Below are positions 1 through 8,723 of a stretch of 64,000 bases of DNA, piece by piece (positions within the stretch are counted from its first letter, which is position 1; each line of letters begins with the position of its first letter). Source of the DNA: Paludibacteraceae bacterium (GTDB lineage Bacteria; Bacteroidota; Bacteroidia; Bacteroidales; Paludibacteraceae). Location: the NCBI GenBank assembly GCA_017454915.1, contig JAFTCC010000062.1:30736-94735 (forward strand), written 5' to 3'. Made by a program: the position numbers and the translations under genes. The notes beneath the pieces were generated by a model. The model had not been told where the DNA came from. It ran no database searches and saw nothing but the letters and a program-made list of their open reading frames with translations.

Positions 1-388
1 CGTGTACAGCGCGCTGCCAGCGCTGGTAGTCTTTGATGTATATGTCCGTCTTAAATGCGAACATGCTCATTTTAAGGTTGCCGGAGAGATAGTCAAATAG
101 TTGTCCTTTGAGTTTCTCACTTTCGTACGAGAAGCAATAGTCGAGGCCGTAGTAGGGGCATTGCAGTCGCAAGAATGCGTGGCCTGCTATCCCGAGATAG
201 TCTTGGCTGTGTTCGGTAGGTTCGGCAATGCACAGGCTCACGAATACAAAGTCCTCCGCGGAGCGGTCGGGCTCGGCCTGCTGCTCAGGTGTGCTGCCGG
301 CATTGGCATTGAGTTTTGCGGGTTCTGCCCATGCCAATGAGATGAACATAAGCAGTGCTAAAAATGATATGGCACGTTGGTAACGCAT
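1..388 (-). CDS. Secreted protein, possible DUF4105/Lnb-like N-terminal domain (3' end outside window)
   Basis: The reading frame opens at ATG 388 and runs off the left edge, giving about 129 residues. The first ~22 residues form a signal peptide (hydrophobic core FLALLMFISLAWA), so the product is exported. After a low-complexity linker there is a segment containing GHAFLRLQCPYYGLDY and later KTDIYIKDYQ. The spacing of a Gly-His pair, a strand and a TD-Y element recalls the periplasmic DUF4105 (Lnb N-terminal) family, but the match is from memory and the domain is cut off. It has its own promoter (413..444), so it is probably not dependent on the GT2/PlsC gene upstream. Function is unknown. 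Confidence 0.6.
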   Translation of the reverse strand, partial: MRYQRAISFLALLMFISLAWAEPAKLNANAGSTPEQQAEPDRSAEDFVFVSLCIAEPTEHSQDYLGIAGHAFLRLQCPYYGLDYCFSYESEKLKGQLFDYLSGNLKMSMFAFKTDIYIKDYQRWQRAVH

Positions 389-412
389 ATTATGTAATGT
401 GATTTTGTTTTG

Positions 413-444
413 CAAAGTTACGATTATGTGAGTGAAAAAGCAAA
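413..444 (-). promoter_or_regulatory. Bacteroidetes-type promoter for the truncated secreted protein
   Basis: On the minus strand a TTTG box (441-444) and TAACTTTG (413-420) are separated by 20 bases. The predicted transcript starts about 20 bases before the ATG at 388. Confidence 0.7.
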
Positions 445-479
445 TGATATTTCTTACTGAAAAGTTGCTAAAAGTCATT

Positions 480-1898
480 TTAGCAACTTTTCAGTAGTTT
501 CAAGTATTCGTTGTGCATTTTAATTGCAAGTTGCCGGTAGTTGGCAAGCCCTACGTCTTGTTGGCTGAGCAGTGGCATCATGTCAACGGTCATTTTTGCC
601 TTTCCGAGCCTGAACTCGTTATGCGATAGCGCTTCGTAGAAGTTGTGTAGCAGGAATGGTTGAACAGGCAGTTTTAGTTTTTGTGCTATGTAGAATGCTC
701 CGGCGTGGAAACTGGCAAGTCTCCCGTCGCGGCTTCGTGACCCTTCGGGGAAAATCAGCAGGCTGTATCCGTCTTCAATCAGTGGTTTGAGTTCGTCGAG
801 TAAGACGTCCACTCCCTCGTCGGCACTGGGGAAATCGGCAGTCCGCGCAATGATTCCGAACAAAGGGTGGTTGCAGACCCAGCGCCGTGACAGGATGACG
901 ACTTTGGGGTTGACGGACATCATAGCGAGTGTGTCGAGCAGTGAGTTGTGGTTGGCGATGTACACTGCCGGGGTAGTGTCAGTAATTTTTGGCAGACGTT
1001 TGACACGGCTTCCGGGCGGCATCAGTGCTATGAGCAGCCTGCAGATGTTGCTGAACAGCCTGTGGTAGTTGTCACGGACAGGTATGCTGAGTCCCTTAAG
1101 CACATCATAGACAATGCTGACAATCACGAATGGCACAACGACGAGCAGAACCAAGATGCCGAAATATATTGACCTCCAATAGCGTCTTGGCAGTCCGTAG
1201 ATGAGCGCAAGCAGGCACAATACGGTGTTGAGCAGGCTGATGCGTGTGAAGTCTTTTGCCGGCTTGAAATGGCTCACGCGCTCCTCTTGTGGCGGGTAGA
1301 AGACATCGATGGGGCATGGCATGATTTTGACGTTAGCCCACGCTGCCCACACGAGCAGTTCGAGTTCCGCCTCATAGCGCGCGGTAATGAAATTAAGTCC
1401 GTGCAGGGCTTCGAGCGGATATACGCGCATGCCACTTTGCGTGTCGGGCAGACGGAGCCCTGTCTGCACAGTAAACCAGAAGTTAGAGAACTTGTTGGCG
1501 AACAGGCTTCCGGCGTTGATGTCCTTCCCTGCCAGAGTCCGACTGCCCACGATGATGGCTTTGGGGTGCATGAGCGACAGATCGGTGAGTGCAGGTATCT
1601 GTTCGGGTAGGTGTTGCCCGTCGCTGTCAAGAGTTATTACGTGTGTGAAGCCAAGTCTTTTGGCTTTACGGAAGCCTTCACGCAGAGCATATCCTTTGCC
1701 TCTGTTGACAGGCAGCTGAACAACATGGAGCGGCATGTCAGCGTCCTGCAGCACTTGCTGTGTGCCGTCAGTGCTCCCGTCATTAACGACAATGATGCCC
1801 TCCACGAAGTGGTATGTGCGGCGCAGAACATCGGCAAGTGTGCCAGCATTGTTATACGTCGGTATCAGAGCGCAGATATGTGATGGACATTTTGGCAT
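480..1898 (-). CDS. Bifunctional glycosyltransferase family 2 / PlsC-type acyltransferase
   Basis: This 472-residue protein joins two enzymes. Residues 1-230 are a GT-A fold family 2 glycosyltransferase, with the nucleotide-binding start ALIPTYNNAGT, VVNDGSTDGT at 38-47 and the metal-binding DSDGQH at 91-96. A hydrophobic stretch (about 235-275) anchors it to the inner membrane. Residues 308-450 are a lysophospholipid acyltransferase domain with the catalytic NHxxxxD motif (H317, D322) and FPEGSRS at 383-389. Such fusions occur in Bacteroidetes lipid and aryl-polyene-type clusters. The start overlaps the end of the upstream dehydratase by 47 bases. The overlap is real because the GT2 motif begins only ten residues into the protein. 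Likely role: glycosylating and acylating a lipid or polyene; the substrate is unknown. Confidence 0.88.
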   Translation of the reverse strand: MPKCPSHICALIPTYNNAGTLADVLRRTYHFVEGIIVVNDGSTDGTQQVLQDADMPLHVVQLPVNRGKGYALREGFRKAKRLGFTHVITLDSDGQHLPEQIPALTDLSLMHPKAIIVGSRTLAGKDINAGSLFANKFSNFWFTVQTGLRLPDTQSGMRVYPLEALHGLNFITARYEAELELLVWAAWANVKIMPCPIDVFYPPQEERVSHFKPAKDFTRISLLNTVLCLLALIYGLPRRYWRSIYFGILVLLVVVPFVIVSIVYDVLKGLSIPVRDNYHRLFSNICRLLIALMPPGSRVKRLPKITDTTPAVYIANHNSLLDTLAMMSVNPKVVILSRRWVCNHPLFGIIARTADFPSADEGVDVLLDELKPLIEDGYSLLIFPEGSRSRDGRLASFHAGAFYIAQKLKLPVQPFLLHNFYEALSHNEFRLGKAKMTVDMMPLLSQQDVGLANYRQLAIKMHNEYLKLLKSC

Positions 1899-2196
1899 AC
1901 ACGGTGTCGCTGTCTTTAATTGTTATGTCGCATAGTTGGTCGTTTTTGTGAAGCAGTTCGACACAAACGCGGCATTGTGGAGTAATAGGCCTGAGGAATT
2001 TGGAGTTCTTCAGCCCTGTTACCTTAATTGGTGTTCCGGTGTCAATTTCTATGGCTTGTGCGGCAAGGTCAATGAGGCAAGCAGCCGGTGTGATGGGGTT
2101 GCCGGGGAAGTGTGCTATAAAGATTTCGTGCGAGGCATTGAACCGCACCTCATAGCGGTGCTCCTCAAGTTGCTGTATGTCGAACAGTAGTGACAT
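1852..2196 (-). CDS. FabZ/ApeI-like thioester dehydratase (hot-dog fold)
   Basis: The 114-residue single hot-dog-fold protein carries HFPGNPITPA, the FabZ-type active-site loop, with catalytic His29. The acidic residue that normally follows on the central helix is Asp43 (LIDLAAQ) where classical FabZ has Glu. It is shorter than FabZ (~145 residues) and resembles the stand-alone 3-hydroxyacyl thioester dehydratases of aryl-polyene and flexirubin clusters. Its 3' end overlaps the GT2/PlsC fusion by 47 bases, so the two are translated from one message. It presumably dehydrates an acyl-carrier-bound hydroxyacyl chain that the fusion protein then uses. The wider cluster, if any, would lie left of the window. 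Confidence 0.75.
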   Translation of the reverse strand: MSLLFDIQQLEEHRYEVRFNASHEIFIAHFPGNPITPAACLIDLAAQAIEIDTGTPIKVTGLKNSKFLRPITPQCRVCVELLHKNDQLCDITIKDSDTVYAKMSITYLRSDTDV

Positions 2197-2279
2197 TTTA
2201 TGTCGAAAGCCAAGTTATTAGACAATACTTCGAGTTACCTCTTAACACACAAATTCTTTGTATGGCACTTATGCTGCTG

Positions 2280-3848
2280 TTATTTGTCTTGTAGCACTTC
2301 GAGGGCTTTCTTGTATGTGTCGGACTCGGAGTTGACAATGTAGAAATATCCGTTATAGTTCCAGATGTTGCGTGCGATGAGTGCTTTGATTTGCAGCTCA
2401 ATACCTTTCCTCGCTTTAGTTCTTTCCTCGTCGTCTTTAGGCTCAAGGTCTTTTTCTTTTGCAAGTTTGTCCACTTTGTCTAACGCATGCTCAGGCACGC
2501 TGAAATTCTGCGCGAATGCTTGTGGCGTTTTGAATTTGCGTGTGATGTCCGCGCGGAGACTGTCGGTGAGCTGCGCACTGACGTCGAGTATGATACCCTG
2601 TGCCGTAATACGGTTTTCGTATGGTGTGTAGCGTGTGGTGTCGGCAGGTATGAATATGTCTGGCATGATGCCACCTCCTCCATATACCGTGCGGTGTTCT
2701 CTGAGAGTGTAGTATTTGAGTGAGTCTGCAAAGTGAATGCTGTCTGCGTTGGTCATTTCCCCGTGTTTGTAGCGCTGGTTGATGTCGTCCCGGTAGTCGA
2801 CGCCTTTATATGGTTTTTGAATGCATCGTCCGGCAGGAGTATAGTATCTTGACACGGTAAGCCTGTATGCCCCTTCGGCAGGAGCGGGGAACTGCCGTTG
2901 CACAAGGCCTTTGCCGAACGTGCGCCGCCCTATGATGGTTCCGCGGTCCCAGTCCTGTATGGCTCCGCTGACGATTTCCGCCGCCGAAGCAGAGTATTCG
3001 TCGACGAGGATAACGAGCGGAACATCCTTGAGTGAACCTTTGCCGTCAGCCACGAGCACTTGCCTGCGTTGGTGAATGCCTTCGGTGTATGTGATCAGGT
3101 CGCCAAGTCGCAGAAATTCGTTGGCTATTTGATGTGCGGCGGTGAGGTATCCTCCTCCGTTGCTCCGCAGGTCAATGATGAGTTTTGTGGCTTTCTGTTT
3201 TTTCAGTGCCGTCCACGCCTCCATGAATTCCTCATACGTTTTTGCCCCGAAGCTGTTAATCTTGATGTATCCGATTTGTGGCTGTGCCATAAAGCTTGCG
3301 TCAACGCTGAGCACTGGGATTTTGTCGCGCTTGAGAGTGAAAGTGAGTGGTTCAGCTACGCCGTTTCGGACCACGCCGACAGTAACGAGTGTGCCTCTTG
3401 GTCCTCGCAGCAGTTTCTGAATGCGTGTGTTAGTGATTTTGACACCGGCAATTGTGCTGTCGCCCACACTGATGATTTTGTCGCCAGGTCTCATTCCAGC
3501 ACGCTCTGCAGGGCATCCGCTGATAGTCTGTATGACATATAGAGTGTCATTGGTCATTTGATACTGAACGCCGATGCCTTCGAACTCGCCGTTAAGGTGC
3601 TCTTGTGACTGCTTGAGCTCTTGCTCGGAGAGGTAGGCAGAGTGGGGGTCGAGTTGTTTTAGCGTTTCCTTGACGTTGTTGACAATCAACTGTTTCATGT
3701 TGACGGTGTCAACATAGCTGTTTTCGACGTGCAGCAGGAAACGGAAGTATTCTTCGAGCAGTTGTCGCTGGTTGTACATTTCTGTTTGCCCCCACATCGT
3801 GGCAGCGGCAAACATGGCGGTGATAAGTATTGTGAGTTTTTTGAGCAT
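2280..3848 (-). CDS. S41 family C-terminal processing peptidase (CtpA/Prc type)
   Basis: This 522-residue exported serine protease has an N-terminal signal sequence (1-20), a short helical region, a PDZ domain (about 88-165, with GIGVQYQ and AGMRPGDKI) and the S41 catalytic core. The catalytic pair is visible as Ser288 in EYSASAAEI and Lys313 in RTFGKGLVQ, exactly 25 residues apart as in Prc/Tsp. LRSNGGG near 228 is the usual oxyanion-region loop. Family role: periplasmic cleavage of protein C-termini, often in envelope maintenance. It lies downstream of nusB with an 84-base gap, and no strong promoter was recognised in that gap. Confidence 0.93.
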   Translation of the reverse strand: MLKKLTILITAMFAAATMWGQTEMYNQRQLLEEYFRFLLHVENSYVDTVNMKQLIVNNVKETLKQLDPHSAYLSEQELKQSQEHLNGEFEGIGVQYQMTNDTLYVIQTISGCPAERAGMRPGDKIISVGDSTIAGVKITNTRIQKLLRGPRGTLVTVGVVRNGVAEPLTFTLKRDKIPVLSVDASFMAQPQIGYIKINSFGAKTYEEFMEAWTALKKQKATKLIIDLRSNGGGYLTAAHQIANEFLRLGDLITYTEGIHQRRQVLVADGKGSLKDVPLVILVDEYSASAAEIVSGAIQDWDRGTIIGRRTFGKGLVQRQFPAPAEGAYRLTVSRYYTPAGRCIQKPYKGVDYRDDINQRYKHGEMTNADSIHFADSLKYYTLREHRTVYGGGGIMPDIFIPADTTRYTPYENRITAQGIILDVSAQLTDSLRADITRKFKTPQAFAQNFSVPEHALDKVDKLAKEKDLEPKDDEERTKARKGIELQIKALIARNIWNYNGYFYIVNSESDTYKKALEVLQDK

Positions 3849-3932
3849 TGTAATGAGTAGTTATTTGGCAAAAGGGCAAGATATTTTACAATATACAATT
3901 TTACAATTACGCTTAGCAATTTGCGAATATGT

Positions 3933-4910
3933 TTATTCTTCCAGCCTTGGTATCACGGCTTTCATGACTTTGCGCTCGTTGACGAGTTTTTTGCTGATGT
4001 TGTCGAGCAGGCCGTTGATGAATTTATGGCTGTCGTCGGAGCCGTATTCGCGCGCAAGGTTGATGTATTCGTTGATTGTAACTTGAATTGGAATTGTCGG
4101 TATAGACATGATTTCGGCAATAGCGATGATAAGCACGATTCGGTCGGTCATTACGATTCTGTCGAGACTCCAGTTTTTCAGTTGCTCCTCAATCATGTCG
4201 TTGTATTGGTGGTAGTTGACACAAGCGTCAATGATGATTTTTTCACCGATTTTGGTGTCTCTCTCGTCGTTGAATATAGGCTGTAGTTTTGCCTCGCTTC
4301 CGTCTTCCTGCTTGATTTTTTTTATTGTTTTGAGCGCGAAGTCAAGCGCTTGGTCAAAGTCAGACGCTCCGTATAGGCTGCGCTCCTCCATGATTTCGAA
4401 GAGTTGTGTGGAATTGACGAGCACGTTTCTGAAGATTTTTTTCCAGATTTCTTTGTCCTCATCGTATCCGCATTCTTGTGCGCTCATATATTCGGAGTAA
4501 AAAGGCTGCAGCATGATGTCGTCAAGCAGAATTTTGACAGTTTCGGGCTGTTCGTCCCACGTGAGGTGTGCAGTTCTGGCGTAGGAGTTGAGTTCGTCGT
4601 TGTCTGCTATTTGCGCTGCAAACCTATTGTTGACGAATCTCATGTTTGGATTCTTTTCCTCTTCCGTTGGCAGGTATTTGTTTCGTGCCGTTTCGATTCT
4701 GTCTTCAGCCTCTTGCGTCAATGCTTTTATGAGCATGAGCATGAGTGCGTATGTGTCATACGTTTCGGCATAGGACTTTAGAAGTTTTTTTGCTGCGTTT
4801 CTGCCTTCGGTAAGTAGCAGTTTTTGGTCAGTGGTTTCGAGGCTGTTGTTGCTGACCTCTGCATAGAGCACCAGCATTGCTTTGGTGCGTATAAGTGTGC
4901 GGTTAATCAT
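3933..4910 (-). CDS. nusB: Transcription antitermination protein NusB, long Bacteroidetes form
   Basis: The protein is 325 residues, about twice the length of E. coli NusB. The C-terminal ~130 residues hold the helical NusB fold, ending with the conserved pattern of DRIVLIIAIAEI, then IPIQVTINEYINLAREYG and a segment with KFINGLLDNI. The N-terminal half (NRTLIRTKAMLVLYAE, then a long helical insertion) is typical of Bacteroidetes NusB. NusB binds boxA RNA with NusE/S10 to support processive rRNA transcription. Start ATG 4910 is the only sensible one, since the conserved RTKAM motif follows at once. The S41 protease gene follows on the same strand. Confidence 0.92.
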   Translation of the reverse strand: MINRTLIRTKAMLVLYAEVSNNSLETTDQKLLLTEGRNAAKKLLKSYAETYDTYALMLMLIKALTQEAEDRIETARNKYLPTEEEKNPNMRFVNNRFAAQIADNDELNSYARTAHLTWDEQPETVKILLDDIMLQPFYSEYMSAQECGYDEDKEIWKKIFRNVLVNSTQLFEIMEERSLYGASDFDQALDFALKTIKKIKQEDGSEAKLQPIFNDERDTKIGEKIIIDACVNYHQYNDMIEEQLKNWSLDRIVMTDRIVLIIAIAEIMSIPTIPIQVTINEYINLAREYGSDDSHKFINGLLDNISKKLVNERKVMKAVIPRLEE

Positions 4911-4974
4911 ATTGATAAAAATAGTCGAAAGTCGAACGTCTAAAGTTGCCAGGCAAGTGATTTGATGATTTGGT

Positions 4975-5017
4975 AAAAAACAAGAGGCACGTTAGCCTGC
5001 GACTCACGTGCCTCTTG
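4975..5017 (-). terminator. Intrinsic terminator of the tRNA operon
   Basis: A perfect 11-bp stem (4981-4991 with 5007-5017) is followed, in minus-strand direction, by a run of T residues (4975-4980). It sits just after the last tRNA. Confidence 0.88.
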
Positions 5018-5025
5018 TCGTATGG

Positions 5026-5110
5026 TGCGCAGGATGAGACTCGAACTCACACGGCCGTAATGGCCACTACCCCCTCAAAGTAGCGTGTATACCAATTTCA
5101 CCACCTGCGC
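5026..5110 (-). tRNA. tRNA-Leu (anticodon GAG)
   Basis: A class II tRNA with long variable arm. The acceptor GCGCAGG pairs with CCTGCGC, the T-loop GTTCGAGTC is standard, and the seven-base anticodon loop TTGAGGG gives GAG. The 3' CCA appears to be encoded (5023-5025). It is the third and last gene of a tRNA operon (Gly, Leu-CAG, Leu-GAG). Confidence 0.95.
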
Positions 5111-5161
5111 ATAAGAGTAATAATTTAAGTTTTGTTAATTGTTATGTTCTCCGACTTTAGG

Positions 5162-5245
5162 TGCCCAAAACAGGACTCGAACCTGCACGACCTTGCGATC
5201 ACTAGTCCCTGAAACTAGCGCGTCTACCAATTCCGCCATTTGGGC
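5162..5245 (-). tRNA. tRNA-Leu (anticodon CAG)
   Basis: A class II tRNA. The acceptor GCCCAAA pairs with TTTGGGC, the anticodon loop TTCAGGG gives CAG, and the T-loop GTTCGAGTC is present. CCA is not fully encoded. It is the middle gene of the three-tRNA operon. Confidence 0.95.
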
Positions 5246-5313
5246 ATTTGGGATTTGTGCTGGTAGGAAATCCCTTTGTCAGAGAAAAAAAGCGAAACCA
5301 CCGTCTCGCTTAG

Positions 5314-5386
<73 letters not shown>

Positions 5387-5445
5387 GTTAGCTGCAACTT
5401 AACGGCTTTTGGCAATGCCCTCATTGCCCCTTTCAGTTGCGACTG

Positions 5446-5476
5446 CAAAGGTAAGACTATTTTTTGAATTGACAAA
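5446..5476 (-). promoter_or_regulatory. Promoter of the tRNA Gly-Leu-Leu operon
   Basis: On the minus strand TTTG (5473-5476), a 19-base spacer and TACCTTTG (5446-5453) match the Bacteroidetes housekeeping promoter. The T-rich tract upstream is typical of strong stable-RNA promoters. Confidence 0.82.
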
Positions 5477-5517
5477 ACTTTTTACCTATTTTTTTTTGAA
5501 AAAAATGTGTGCCTCAT

Positions 5518-5554
5518 AAAAAACGGCGGCGCAAACTTGTCTGCACCGCCGTTT
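5518..5554 (-). terminator. Intrinsic terminator after the type IX-tail protein gene
   Basis: A 12-bp GC-rich stem (5521-5532 with 5543-5554, one wobble pair) is followed on the minus strand by a T run. It lies 18 bases past the stop codon at 5573. Confidence 0.88.
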
Positions 5555-5572
5555 CGCGTTAGTCTTAAATGT

Positions 5573-6802
5573 TTATTTGACAATGATTTTTGCTGATTTT
5601 CTTTCGACATTGAGTATCACAGCGCCTGTTGGCAGTTCGATGCTGTTAAGTCCTTCGTTAGCTTTTCCGCTTGTGATGCAGCGCCCTGTGGTGTCGAAAA
5701 TCCGGAACAATTGTCCGCCTTGAGCGTTAAAGTGGAGTCTTCCGTCGGCTGCGAATGCTCCGAGTTCTGTGGCATCAACGGTTGTGAGGCCTGTGTTTGT
5801 AGCCTCGGAGTATGCGAAACTAATCACAGAACCGTGAGCGGTGGTGACCGTGCCGGTTAGTGTGAGTCTGCCGTTGGCGTCATAGTTGACACTGAAGCTG
5901 CCGCCAGTGATGAAGTAGATGTCAACATTTTCTCCGTTAGGAATGGTGGCAAGGCTGTAGGCATATCCGTCAATGCTGTACCCAGTGCTCGCCCAGACGA
6001 ACCAGTTGAGCCCGTTCGCTTTTGAGACATCGAGGATGGGGAAGTTGCCTTCAGGCAGATGTCCTTGGCTTGCGAGCCCGTGGTCGAGCCAGATTTCGAA
6101 CATCAGTCGTTCGCCGTTTTCGCCCTGCAGCGATATTATGTAGTCGTCGACTTGATAAAGGCTATAGGTTGAGCCGTCGTAGTTGTGCTCAATGCTGGCG
6201 ACTTTCACGTTGAAATTGGAGCGCGCTGTTGGTTCTTGGTTGTATGCCTCGTCGTTGCTGATTTCGGCGGCTGCCGGGTCGAAGACGTCAGCTGTGGGAT
6301 ACTTGAATGTAACGGTGCTTCCGAAATATGTCTTGCCGTTGAGCGCAACGGTGAGTTGCTGTTCGATGTAACCTATGGTCAGCGAGCCGCTTGTGACGAA
6401 AAGGTAAGGTGTGCTTTCGCCCAAAGCCGGGTCGTAGATGTAGCATCCGGTCGGGTTGCCATCCTCGTCAATACCGTCACTTGCCTCTGCGTCGCCAAAC
6501 ATCTCGATGGTGTATGTTCCGGCGGGGATTGCGTTTTCTGCATTTTTTAGCGTTAGCATAGCTCCTCCCTTTATGCCGTCGGCGTTCTCAAATGCCAGGT
6601 GCCAGACGTAGAGTCCCCATTCCTCTGACAGTTCGTCGTCTTTGGTGGCGGTAACGCTTGTCAGGACATAGTTTATGTTACGGACTTCGCGGCTTTCCAG
6701 TTCGAAATACTCGTCGCGGCTGAATGGAAACTCTACTTCAGCCCGCAGCATGTCAGCACATGCCATCAATCCACAAATGGTAAATAATAAAAGTTTTTTC
6801 AT
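5573..6802 (-). CDS. Secreted protein with type IX-like C-terminal sorting domain, unknown function
   Basis: The 409-residue protein starts with a signal peptide (LLLFTICGLMACADMLRAE). The middle consists of two similar beta-rich halves: each has a 'GTYT / LPEGNFP' type turn, a stretch ending in SGSLTIGYIEQQ or GGSFSVNYDANG, and then LTVALNGKTY or LTLTGTVTTA. This suggests an internal duplication. The last ~65 residues (LFRIFDTTGRCITSG, then VILNVERKSAKIIVK) have the shape of a type A type IX secretion sorting domain, a beta sandwich ending in a hydrophobic strand and Lys. The product is probably exported and surface-attached or released. Its own promoter (6849..6880) and terminator make it a single-gene unit. 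No enzymatic motif is visible. Confidence 0.72.
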   Translation of the reverse strand: MKKLLLFTICGLMACADMLRAEVEFPFSRDEYFELESREVRNINYVLTSVTATKDDELSEEWGLYVWHLAFENADGIKGGAMLTLKNAENAIPAGTYTIEMFGDAEASDGIDEDGNPTGCYIYDPALGESTPYLFVTSGSLTIGYIEQQLTVALNGKTYFGSTVTFKYPTADVFDPAAAEISNDEAYNQEPTARSNFNVKVASIEHNYDGSTYSLYQVDDYIISLQGENGERLMFEIWLDHGLASQGHLPEGNFPILDVSKANGLNWFVWASTGYSIDGYAYSLATIPNGENVDIYFITGGSFSVNYDANGRLTLTGTVTTAHGSVISFAYSEATNTGLTTVDATELGAFAADGRLHFNAQGGQLFRIFDTTGRCITSGKANEGLNSIELPTGAVILNVERKSAKIIVK

Positions 6803-6848
6803 TTATAAGGCTTGTATTGTTTTTATTTTTTTATACTCCAAAACTGCG

Positions 6849-6880
6849 CAAAGTTACGAAATTCAGTGTAATTATGCAAA
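6849..6880 (-). promoter_or_regulatory. Promoter for the type IX-tail protein gene
   Basis: TTTG (6877-6880), a 20-base spacer and TAACTTTG (6849-6856) on the minus strand; the start codon is about 46 bases downstream. Confidence 0.75.
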
Positions 6881-6927
6881 CCGCAGCATGTTGTTGGGGG
6901 GATTTGCGGCATGTCAATAGTGTGTGT

Positions 6928-8019
6928 TTATTCCACGATGAGGCATAGTCCGAACTGGTTGTAGTTTTTCTGGTTTCGGAATTGTCCGTATGGATTGCTG
7001 CCGTGGTAGAGCCTTAGCCCCGCTGAGAAGCGTGAGAATAATCCGGTATAGTGCAGGTTGTTATATCTGAAACCGATGAAGACATTGTAGGTGAAAATCC
7101 GTTTTTCCTTTTGTATTGCATAATCGATGGCGCCGTTGTCGTGCCACGTGAATGACGGGTATCCGAGAAGCGCTCGGTTGCGTATTTCAATAGACGCCAC
7201 TCCTTGGAATCCCTTTTTTGCAGGACTCTGGTATTGGTATTGCAGATATGCTTCCCACGGCGAGCGTTTTTTGCGCGCAAGTGTAGGGTCTCCCTCGTTT
7301 TCATCGATGAAGTACCATCCGGACTTAGGGTTCCAGAGCATGACCAGCCCGACGCGGAAGCAATGGTTTTGCGTCAGCCTGTCCTCTTCGGCATTGAGCG
7401 TGAACTGCAGTTCCCACCAGTTGGCAGACACATTGACGCGCTCAATAGGCAATCCGTGCCGCCTGTGCTGCAGTGCCAACTCGTCGCCGAGGTGTGTGCT
7501 CTCGTGGGTGAACGGGGCAAAAGTGATGGCATAGTTTTTTGCAAAGCCTCGGTTGAGCCGGTGCAGGAAAGTCCAAATAGGCAGGCCGATGCGATAGTCT
7601 GTATCCACGACAGGTGATGTGCGAGGTTCGAGAAGGTCGAGCCATATCTGCGCTTGAACGGGCATTGTTAAGCCAATGGCAAAACGTGAGCTTTGACTAT
7701 CTGACAATGCATCCGCATCCTTATTTTCGCCCTTTCGTCTTTGGTTTTCGGCAGATTTAATGTTAGCCCAGAACACAGGAATGTTGACACCTATGTTTCC
7801 ATAGAAGCCAATGCGGTAGGCTTTGTCTGTCTGTCCGTAGTCGTATTCAGAGTGGTTGGTGGCGCCGGCGACGTCAAACCTAAGGAAATGCGGATTGATG
7901 TCTGCCAGCAGCGACTGTGTTGCAGGGCTGTATCTGAAAAATCCAGTCCGCAGGCTATCGGCTCTGCCCCACGAAGTCAAGGAGGTGCTCAATAGTATGA
8001 TGATGAGGTATTTCCGCAT
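6928..8019 (-). CDS. DUF1207-like outer-membrane beta-barrel protein
   Basis: I take ATG 8019 as the start, because the following residues MRKYLIIILLSTSLTSWGRA form a signal peptide; the in-frame extension upstream overlaps the preceding gene. This gives 363 residues. The body alternates polar and aromatic residues as in outer-membrane barrels and contains THESTHLGDE, which resembles the hallmark of DUF1207 proteins, plus many Tyr/Trp-rich strands (WYFIDENEGD, YLQYQYQSP). It is the last gene of a three-gene operon after the Usp-like gene (4-base gap). The function of the family is not established. The barrel assignment is firmer than the family name. Confidence 0.62.
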   Translation of the reverse strand: MRKYLIIILLSTSLTSWGRADSLRTGFFRYSPATQSLLADINPHFLRFDVAGATNHSEYDYGQTDKAYRIGFYGNIGVNIPVFWANIKSAENQRRKGENKDADALSDSQSSRFAIGLTMPVQAQIWLDLLEPRTSPVVDTDYRIGLPIWTFLHRLNRGFAKNYAITFAPFTHESTHLGDELALQHRRHGLPIERVNVSANWWELQFTLNAEEDRLTQNHCFRVGLVMLWNPKSGWYFIDENEGDPTLARKKRSPWEAYLQYQYQSPAKKGFQGVASIEIRNRALLGYPSFTWHDNGAIDYAIQKEKRIFTYNVFIGFRYNNLHYTGLFSRFSAGLRLYHGSNPYGQFRNQKNYNQFGLCLIVE

Positions 8020-8023
8020 AGAA

Positions 8024-8701
8024 TTAGTCGCAGAGCGCGTAGAGGTCGCCCCGCGGGTTGACGAGCATGACATTGATAGCTGAATTTAGCACGGCATGCA
8101 ATTCTGGCGGTCCGAACAGGATGTCGTCAAGCCCGTAGTCGCGTGAGGCGGAGAGGAGCAACATGTCCCATTTGCCGTCTTTTGTTTTGCCGGTGATTTC
8201 CTTATAGACTTTGAAGCTGTCCTTTTCCGCATCGTAACTCTCATAGCCGAGGTTAAACTTGTCAAGCAACGCAGCGATTTTGTTGATAGTTAGCGATGCC
8301 TTGCTGCCGTAGTCTTTAGCCCTGATAAGGTCAATTTTAGTGCCGCAATACCTTGCGAAAGCGGCTGCAAACTGGCCTTTCTCGACTTCTTCCTCAAGGA
8401 ATGTTATAGGGCAGGCGATGTGAGTGGGGATAATGGTGGAAACACTGTTGTTGATGAACGTGTAGGGTATTCGCAGTTCGCGCGAGGCGTTAAGATAAGC
8501 CTTGACGGTCTTGCGGTCGTGAGGCACGGCGTAGAAGACCATTGATGTTTCGTCATCGATGGCAAACTGCAGTTCGTTGGCTTGGCAAATCTGTTCGGCG
8601 TAGTCCTTGTCAAGCTTAGTGCACAATAGCCTGATGCTGTCGTTCAGCGATTCATTAGGGCTTATTGAGGGGTGGTATATAATTTTGATTTTCATTTTCA
8701 T
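8024..8701 (-). CDS. Universal-stress-protein-like cytoplasmic protein
   Basis: The 225-residue protein has no signal peptide or membrane segment. The C-terminal part (RAKDYGSKA, then KWDMLLLSASRDYGLDDILFG and INVMLVNPRG) follows the alternating alpha/beta pattern and glycine placement of UspA-like domains, where an acidic-aliphatic strand and a late G-rich loop bind nucleotide. The canonical G-x2-G-x9-G-S/T loop is not clear, so ATP binding is uncertain. It sits between the EEP nuclease gene (22 bases upstream) and the DUF1207-like barrel gene (4 bases downstream), so the three are probably co-transcribed. Confidence 0.6.
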   Translation of the reverse strand: MKMKIKIIYHPSISPNESLNDSIRLLCTKLDKDYAEQICQANELQFAIDDETSMVFYAVPHDRKTVKAYLNASRELRIPYTFINNSVSTIIPTHIACPITFLEEEVEKGQFAAAFARYCGTKIDLIRAKDYGSKASLTINKIAALLDKFNLGYESYDAEKDSFKVYKEITGKTKDGKWDMLLLSASRDYGLDDILFGPPELHAVLNSAINVMLVNPRGDLYALCD

Positions 8702-8723
8702 AATCAGCTTTTTCTCCGGTTGA

